DNA of 64,000 nt from Corynebacterium epidermidicanis (lineage in GTDB: Bacteria; Actinomycetota; Actinomycetes; Mycobacteriales; Mycobacteriaceae). Shown piece after piece: positions 59,099-64,000 of the stretch (position 1 is its first letter; every line of letters starts with the position of its first letter). Location: NCBI RefSeq assembly GCF_001021025.1, contig NZ_CP011541.1, positions 2,542,001 through 2,606,000 on the forward strand, in the 5' to 3' direction. The position numbers and the translations under genes were made by a program. Under the pieces are notes generated by a model. The model searched no databases, had not been told where the DNA came from, and worked only from the letters and a program-made list of their open reading frames with translations.

Positions 59099-60817
59099 CT
59101 AATCCACCAAACGGTATCGACGGGAGCGCCCGTTGCCGATCGGCCCCACTGTTCCCGCCTCCGCCATCGCATCAATGCAGGCTTTCGCAGTTCCGCGGGA
59201 AATCCCCGCCAGCGCCATGAGGTCGCTCGTGGCAAGGTCTCCAACTTCCCAAAGCCACAGCACGGCTGTTTTATGGAGTTCATCTTGATCGGTGGACAGG
59301 TATCGCGCCGGAGCGAATGGCGTTGGGTCAGCTTTGCGCAGGATGTTGCGGCACGACTCGCCCAATAACCACACTCCGCCATGCGGAACAACAAGCGGGT
59401 CTCCCAAAACCGTCGTTTGCCGAGCAGCTTCCAAAGCATTGTGCGCGGATTCACTGCCGGATTGGAGTCCGCGCGCGACTTCGTCCGCCGAAACAAACGA
59501 TCGTTGGAACAGCAGATACAGCACAATCGCGATGCGGTAATCCTCTTGGCGAGCTTCCGGCACAATCCTGGACATCAGCTCAAGCACGGGAAGTACTGGG
59601 CGACCACCCACCAAGGTGGTTTCCACAAAAGGCCCTGCTATCTCTTCGATGGTTGGTGGCCGATGCCCTAGGGCAATCATCGATTGATACATGCGGTCGA
59701 CACCCACCCCCTGCTTATCGACGAGCCCAACCGCCCGATAAAGTTCAGCCAAGGCGGGATAGCGAGCCGAGCGGTTGCTCAGTACGTTATTGGCCGTAAT
59801 TGCTGGAGGAAACCCGCCGGGGCTACGCACGATCAGCGTGCTATCAAGCTCCACCCACCGCACATCAATTGCTTCACTGCGGTTCCAATCGCGATGAATC
59901 ATGGCATTGAGCATCGCCTCACGAACAGCACTCCGGGGAATTTCCGGGACCGGCTTGTGGGCAAAGCCCTCCACCACAGTGTTGTTCTTATTTACCACAT
60001 TGAGCGCCTGTTCAATATGTTCGAGCTGTTCGAGGCAGGACTTGTCCGGCTCAGGAACTACTCGATTCAGCACCTGACCACCGTGTACATCAAAGATACT
60101 CAACTCGATTACGGCGCTTCCCGCAGAGCTGAACAGCAGTTTTCCCGCGAGGGAGAGAAAACCCTGGGTATCGAGAGCTCCAATTCCGTGTAGAAGTTCT
60201 TGGTCTGTCAGCTCAGCAAAAGCTGGATCCCATTTCCTCGCCAATGCCATTGCCCCGGGGCGGACGTCGGCAAGCGTTGCGGTGTTAACCTGAGCCATCG
60301 GATCGAAACCAGCCTGGGCTCGCTGATACTCCCACCACTCCGAGCGGTCGACTGGCTTGCACGAGTCACCAACGCGCCAGCGCAGCCGATTCCCGGTATC
60401 CTCGACCGGTTCGGCTGCGGGAGCAACATAAATGACGAGTACTCGCTGCCCCTGCACCCGCTTTTCGACGATATCCGGTGCCACATCAATGCGACTATAA
60501 ATGCCTTGCCGCAGCCAATCGAGGTCCAACTCAGTGCCGATGATTCGCCCGGCCTTGTCTTCGATACCCACGATCAAGGCGCCGCCACCTGGGGTGTTGG
60601 CCATGCAGGCGACTTCTTCGGCGATGGGGTCTAGTGCAGCTAGGTTTTCAAATCGGCCAGGCTCTAGAAGTCCTTTGACTATCCTTCCGCTTTCTGCAGC
60701 CGTTCTGATGGATTGTGTCGAGCCAGTAATGTTTCGCCACGACTCTTTGGCCGAGTAAGTATGGGCACCAAAATCACACATGAACGCAGGTTTCTCCGGT
60801 GCGGCTTTGATTTTCAT
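59099..60817 (-). CDS. AlbA_2/Schlafen-type ATP-binding protein (second copy)
   Basis: A 572-residue protein of the same architecture as the 56925 protein but only distantly similar. The AlbA_2 domain includes EEVACMANTPGGGALIVGIEDKAG; the GHKL domain shows REAMLNAMIHRDWNR and VGLVDKQGVGVDRMYQSM; and winged helices follow (VSADEVARGLQSG, LATSDLMALAGISRGTAKACID). It starts 8 bp after the HEPN-Abi gene, so the two form an operon. It could be a regulator or effector in phage defence; that is inference. Confidence 0.78.
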   Translation of the reverse strand: MKIKAAPEKPAFMCDFGAHTYSAKESWRNITGSTQSIRTAAESGRIVKGLLEPGRFENLAALDPIAEEVACMANTPGGGALIVGIEDKAGRIIGTELDLDWLRQGIYSRIDVAPDIVEKRVQGQRVLVIYVAPAAEPVEDTGNRLRWRVGDSCKPVDRSEWWEYQRAQAGFDPMAQVNTATLADVRPGAMALARKWDPAFAELTDQELLHGIGALDTQGFLSLAGKLLFSSAGSAVIELSIFDVHGGQVLNRVVPEPDKSCLEQLEHIEQALNVVNKNNTVVEGFAHKPVPEIPRSAVREAMLNAMIHRDWNRSEAIDVRWVELDSTLIVRSPGGFPPAITANNVLSNRSARYPALAELYRAVGLVDKQGVGVDRMYQSMIALGHRPPTIEEIAGPFVETTLVGGRPVLPVLELMSRIVPEARQEDYRIAIVLYLLFQRSFVSADEVARGLQSGSESAHNALEAARQTTVLGDPLVVPHGGVWLLGESCRNILRKADPTPFAPARYLSTDQDELHKTAVLWLWEVGDLATSDLMALAGISRGTAKACIDAMAEAGTVGPIGNGRSRRYRLVD

Positions 60818-60825
60818 GTGTCTTT

Positions 60826-61920
60826 CTATTCGAGATCCCAGACACTATTGGCATGTCTCAGATCGTGAACGCTGGTGTAACGCTGCTTTCGAACGAAGGC
60901 AGACGACCGACCGGCTTTGTCATTCGTGAGCGGTCCAGACAGTTGAACATGTTGTGGATCTCCCGGCTGGGAGAGCAAGAACACTTGATAGACACCATGA
61001 TTGAGACCTTGAGCGAGACCGGCTTCCATCACCTTTCCAAGCTTTCTTTCAATGCGATCCTCACTGTCCTTTAGTCGACGAGCTTCCGAGCTATTCCATG
61101 AGACGTTATCCCTACGTAGCTTGATACGTGCAACGTCCATGCAGATTTGCCGATCTTTGTAAATAGCTAGGTATTGAACTTGCCTGAAGTAGCGACCTGC
61201 CTGACAAACAAACGCGTGAAGGTCCTCAAGCAAAGGAGAACTATCATTGCTTGGTACGACCACCGTGTCTTTGGGCGTAATTGGCCGTGCTGCCCCCACA
61301 ACCCGCGTTCGGTCTACCGACTTCATCCAACTAGCGGCCTCTACATTGATGATTCTCGCAAGCTGAAAGATTGCCTCCATTTCGAAGCCAATATCCACAT
61401 TTAGTAGCGAGTCATGGTGCGCCACACGGTTTCGAAATTTGCGGATCTGTTCCACCAAACGAGCAATCTCTTTACGCTGTCCAGTGCCATTAGGGAAAGC
61501 AAGCCTCAAGTTTTGCCTCCATAACTCTTCATACTTCGGGCCGAACCAACCTGTCCAAAAACCAAATGAGAGCCCCGCGATGATTTGGTCTCTTGTCTCT
61601 CGATTTTGCTGTCTAAGCCGTTCCCGAACTGTCTCGATTGCTTCACTCTGCGCCACGATAAATGGGGGCATAAAGAACCACGGAATGCCTATTTCACGTT
61701 CTCGAATCCATTCTTGAAGCTGGAGATCCACCGCGTTGCGTAACAAAACCTCCAAGTGGGCAAGCTGCTCAAGCGCAGCTCCAGCCATCTGTGCATTCCA
61801 CGCATACAATTCACGCGCTTTGGCAACATCACCGCCAGCAGCGATCAAATACGAACGCATCCTTGGCTCAGGGAAACCCGGCAATACGATGCGACACGTT
61901 GGCTTCTCTTTACTCCCCAT
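60826..61920 (-). CDS. Abi-family protein with HEPN RNase motif and C-terminal extension
   Basis: 364 residues from ATG 61920; the longer frame (to 62058) adds 46 residues unlike the family and overlaps an IS end. The first 180 residues resemble Abi-like proteins: helices with HLEVLLRNAVDLQLQEW, FGFWTGWFG, then IRKFRNRVAHHDSLL. In that last segment R163-N164-R165-x2-H168 matches the RX4-6H motif of HEPN ribonucleases. The C-terminal 160 residues are an unrecognised extension. It is the first gene of an operon with the second AlbA_2 protein. Toxin activity is inferred. Confidence 0.72.
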   Translation of the reverse strand: MGSKEKPTCRIVLPGFPEPRMRSYLIAAGGDVAKARELYAWNAQMAGAALEQLAHLEVLLRNAVDLQLQEWIREREIGIPWFFMPPFIVAQSEAIETVRERLRQQNRETRDQIIAGLSFGFWTGWFGPKYEELWRQNLRLAFPNGTGQRKEIARLVEQIRKFRNRVAHHDSLLNVDIGFEMEAIFQLARIINVEAASWMKSVDRTRVVGAARPITPKDTVVVPSNDSSPLLEDLHAFVCQAGRYFRQVQYLAIYKDRQICMDVARIKLRRDNVSWNSSEARRLKDSEDRIERKLGKVMEAGLAQGLNHGVYQVFLLSQPGDPQHVQLSGPLTNDKAGRSSAFVRKQRYTSVHDLRHANSVWDLE

Positions 61921-62028
61921 GACGGTGATGCTACTATGCAAGTGAACGCCCCGGTGTTGCCTCTGCCCTCGCGCACGCACCCGGGGCTCTTGCGTTTTGA
62001 TATTCGGGGCGGATTCTAGTGGTCGTGG

Positions 62029-62054
62029 AAACACCTGATTGTTGTGAGGTGTTT
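62029..62054. repeat. Inverted repeat before the IS30-family transposase start
   Basis: AAACACCT (62029-62036) and AGGTGTTT (62047-62054) flank a 10-nt loop. It lies directly before ATG 62057 and is a candidate regulatory hairpin near the left end of the IS30-type element. The terminal inverted repeat itself could not be fixed because the right end lies outside the window. Confidence 0.5.
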
Positions 62055-62128
62055 TCATGGGGTCGGTATGGGATCCTGATCCGGTTGTTGTTGACAGGTT
62101 TTCCAGCTTGGTACGAGCTGGTAGCTCG

Positions 62129-62152
62129 GTGAAGCGTCCTGGGTTTTGTTCC
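62129..62152. repeat. Left terminal inverted repeat of the IS3 element
   Basis: Exact reverse complement of 63409-63432 over 24 bp, starting GTGAAGCGTCC and ending TTTTGTTCC. Confidence 0.92.
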
Positions 62153-62177
62153 TACTCACTTTTGAGAGGATTGGAAC

Positions 62178-62495
62178 ATGGCCAAGAGGTATTCACAGGA
62201 GTTCAAGGATCGCGCGGTGCGGATGCTGATCGATCGTTTAGCCGATGATGGCTCGTGTTCTCAGTGGCAGGCGGTCAATGAGATCGCACCGAAGCTAGGG
62301 ATCGCGAATGAATCGCTGCGCCGCTGGTACGAGCAGCATTTAGTGAACGCGGGTGAACGGCAGGGGCTTACGCGTGAAGAGCATGAGGAGATTAAACGGC
62401 TCAAACGCGAGGTTGCGGAGTTGCGGCGGGCGAATGAGATTTTGAAGACTGCTTCGGCTTTTTTCGCAGCGGAGCTCGACCGTCCGGCCCGATAA
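62178..62495 (+). CDS. IS3-family transposase OrfA
   Basis: 105 residues: helix-turn-helix (YSQEFKDRAVRMLIDRL...NEIAPKLGIANESLRRWYEQH) and a leucine-zipper-like C-terminal helix (EEIKRLKREVAELRRANEILK), the standard OrfA layout. A GAGGATTGGAAC site precedes the ATG. The stop overlaps the orfB start by 1 bp (TAATG). A run of six T at 62459-62464, read in frame as TTT TTC, is a possible -1 frameshift site that would give an OrfAB fusion. Confidence 0.92.
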   Translation: MAKRYSQEFKDRAVRMLIDRLADDGSCSQWQAVNEIAPKLGIANESLRRWYEQHLVNAGERQGLTREEHEEIKRLKREVAELRRANEILKTASAFFAAELDRPAR

Positions 62496-63403
62496 TGATT
62501 GCTTATATTGATGAGTATAGGGATCGTTTCGGGGTCGAGCCGATTTGCCGGGTATTGGGCGTGAGTCTGGAGGGAGGGTTTATCACCTCTCGTGGCTACC
62601 GGCTGGCGAAGAGCAGGCCAGCGAGCGCCAGAAGCATACGAGACAGGATCCTGATCGATGAGCTCAAGAAGATCCACACCAAGAATTACAGCGTCTACGG
62701 GGTGCGGAAGATGTGGCATGCAGTGCGGCGTGCTGGTTGGGATGTTGGCCGTGACCAGGTGGCTCGGCTCATGAGAATCGGTGGAATTGAGGGTGTTCGC
62801 CGGGGACGCGCCCCAATCACAACCCGGCCCGTTCAGGAAGTAGATTCTCGTCCGGATCTGGTCAATCGGCAGTTCAAGGCCAGTAGGCCCAACCAGCTGT
62901 GGGTTGCTGATATCACGTATGTACGAACCCTATCCGGCTTCGTGTATACAGCGTTCGTTACTGATGTGTATAGCCGCAAGATTGTGGGTTGGGCGACGCG
63001 TTCTTCGATGAAAACCGAGGCGCTACCACTAGAGGCACTCGAGCAGGCCATTCAGGGAGCGAAAGATACTCTGGTGGATCTGACGCATCATTCCGATCAT
63101 GGCTCGCAATACACGAGTGTTGCCTACAACGAGAAACTCGCTGACTACGGGATCAAGCCCTCCACCGGGAGCGTGGGTGATTCCTACGATAACGCGCTAG
63201 CCGAGGCTGTCAACGGCCTGTACAAAGCCGAGCTGATCTATTCCCAGCCCTGGTTCTCACTGACCGAGGTCGAGTTTGCGACGTTGAACTGGGTCCACTG
63301 GTGGAACCACGAGCGCCTCCACGAAGCCCTCGGATATAAGAGCCCTGCAGAGATCATCGATATGTATAATCACACCCGGGTCAGCGAGCTGACCCCCGTA
63401 TAA
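62495..63403 (+). CDS. IS3-family transposase OrfB, DDE catalytic subunit
   Basis: 302 residues with the DDE integrase domain: first Asp in LWVADITYVRTLSGFVYTAF, second in HHSDHGSQYTS, Glu in NALAEAVNGLYKAELI, and the following Lys. An HTH_21-type region (YGVRKMWHAVRRAGWDVGRDQVARLMR) precedes it. It may be made from its own ATG by coupling on the orfA stop, or as an OrfAB fusion by -1 frameshift. Confidence 0.94.
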   Translation: MIAYIDEYRDRFGVEPICRVLGVSLEGGFITSRGYRLAKSRPASARSIRDRILIDELKKIHTKNYSVYGVRKMWHAVRRAGWDVGRDQVARLMRIGGIEGVRRGRAPITTRPVQEVDSRPDLVNRQFKASRPNQLWVADITYVRTLSGFVYTAFVTDVYSRKIVGWATRSSMKTEALPLEALEQAIQGAKDTLVDLTHHSDHGSQYTSVAYNEKLADYGIKPSTGSVGDSYDNALAEAVNGLYKAELIYSQPWFSLTEVEFATLNWVHWWNHERLHEALGYKSPAEIIDMYNHTRVSELTPV

Positions 63404-63408
63404 GAAGC

Positions 63409-63432
63409 GGAACAAAACCCAGGACGCTTCAC
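63409..63432. repeat. Right terminal inverted repeat of the IS3 element
   Basis: Exact complement of the left repeat over 24 bp. It begins 5 bp after the orfB stop. Confidence 0.92.
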
Positions 63433-64000
63433 GGTTCGCGCGGCAGCGCGTAGTACTGGGTTGCCTGATAGCGTGGCGTATGCGTTGGCGCACCGGTTGG
63501 CGCTACCTGTTCGTTCACGGGTTACTACGTCGTCTAAACAATACGAGCAGATTGCTTCGTTGTGGCTTCGAGGCTGGGCGCCGATGGATATAGTCCGTCA
63601 CTGCCAGCTGGGCAGCTCGGTTGTCTACCGAGTGGGCATCGATCTGGGGTTATGGACGCGTAATCCTCATGGGCGGCGTGCTGCGGCAACCTCGCGCCGG
63701 TGTGCTTATTTACAGCTTCGAATTGGTGCGTTAGGGCGAAAAGATGCCGCTGATGCGTGTGGAATTCATCTACGTGATGCGCGTGATATCGACAAAGGCG
63801 TCATCAAGGTGGGGCGGCAGCGTGTAGCGTTCATCCCGGATGGGCCGGATGCGGCCTTGTATAACAGGCTTATGCAGTTGCTTGACTATGTTGACGGCCG
63901 GCAGTCGTTGCCGATTGCTATCGTCCCCCAATCGCGTATTGATCAGCGGATTTCACCGCGTTATCTCTGTATTGAAGAACGTGAGCTTATTTTCGACTTG

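Larger units (their letters stand above)
62130..63431 (+). mobile_element. IS3-family insertion sequence, complete
   Basis: A 1302-bp element beginning TGAAGCG and ending CGCTTCA, with 24-bp perfect inverted repeats at 62129-62152 and 63409-63432 (the outermost G/C pair belongs to the target duplication). A 3-bp direct repeat CGG lies on both sides (62127-62129 and 63432-63434). It carries orfA and orfB in -1 relation. Both ends, both frames and the target duplication are intact, so it was probably mobile recently. Confidence 0.92.
62057..64000 (+). pseudogene. IS30-family transposase gene, split by an IS3 element; continues past the window
   Basis: ATG 62057 opens a frame that stops being transposase-like at the IS3 insertion (after 62129) and continues from 63435 to the last base. 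Removing the IS and one copy of the CGG duplication restores a single frame across the junction (GTT at the joint) with no stop up to 64000, 212 codons in total. The product has a helix-turn-helix region (EQIASLWLRGWAPMDIVRHCQLG) and ends RISPRYLCIEERELIFDL, the typical start of the IS30 HTH domain. The catalytic DDE domain lies outside the window. Confidence 0.72.

Overview
The window reads as a chromosomal segment of a high-GC Gram-positive bacterium, most likely a Corynebacterium. The evidence is a ponA / GT87 / rpsF-ssb-rplI / dnaB block with a DUF5318 gene and myo-inositol-1-phosphate synthase beside it (the order known from Corynebacteriales), an MscCG-like mechanosensitive channel with an extra C-terminal helix, a 13E12-type HNH protein, several apparently leaderless genes, and a phenylacetate (paa) cluster with operators resembling the published corynebacterial PaaR motif. 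The genus is inferred from gene content; no rRNA or marker gene was compared.

Layout. 1-3.5 kb: GntR(YtrA-type)-ABC transporter operon with an operator, then an NYN-domain protein. 3.6-7.7 kb: PspA, thioredoxin, a metallochaperone-like HMA protein, an MFS exporter whose start lies in a palindrome, an internally deleted oxidoreductase remnant and a fumarylacetoacetase-family enzyme. 7.6-17.5 kb: dnaB, a TetR/GH13 amylase-family pair divided by a perfect 42-bp palindrome, a cluster of DnaA-box-like sequences, then rplI-ssb-rpsF, a small membrane protein, GT87 mannosyltransferase, bifunctional PBP and DUF5318. 17.7-32.7 kb: ino1, MarR, Usp, SDR, HNH protein, TrhO, VanZ, 2'-5' RNA ligase-like protein, Nei, YbjN-like protein, MscCG, AlkZ-like protein, a short solute-binding lipoprotein coupled to a CDF transporter, and a HipBA toxin-antitoxin pair with three identical operators spaced exactly 61 bp. 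32.7-36 kb: DUF1846, steroid-reductase-fold protein, SDR.

36-54 kb is a phenylacetyl-CoA catabolic regulon: paaK and an MHS-type transporter, the TetR repressor PaaR, thioesterases, paaABCDE (epoxidase), paaG, paaJ, paaF, paaH and, separately, paaZ. Four related 18-bp operator-like sites lie at paaK, paaR/paaI, paaA and the thioesterase/paaZ intergenic region, so the locus looks like one regulatory unit. Between paaH and paaZ lies a foreign-looking stretch of about 4 kb: repeats, an AbiEi/AbiEii toxin-antitoxin module with two abutting operators, a decayed ABC-ATPase gene and a lipoprotein gene.

54-64 kb is accessory: nitroreductase, a membrane-anchored subtilisin-like protein lacking the canonical catalytic Asp, a VOC protein, two AlbA_2/GHKL (Schlafen-like) proteins, one with a repeat array upstream, a HEPN/Abi-family protein in an operon with the second of them, a 5'-truncated MmcQ/YjbR gene, and a nested insertion: an IS3-family element (CGG target duplication) inside an IS30-family transposase gene that runs off the window end. 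No rRNA, tRNA or CRISPR array was seen.
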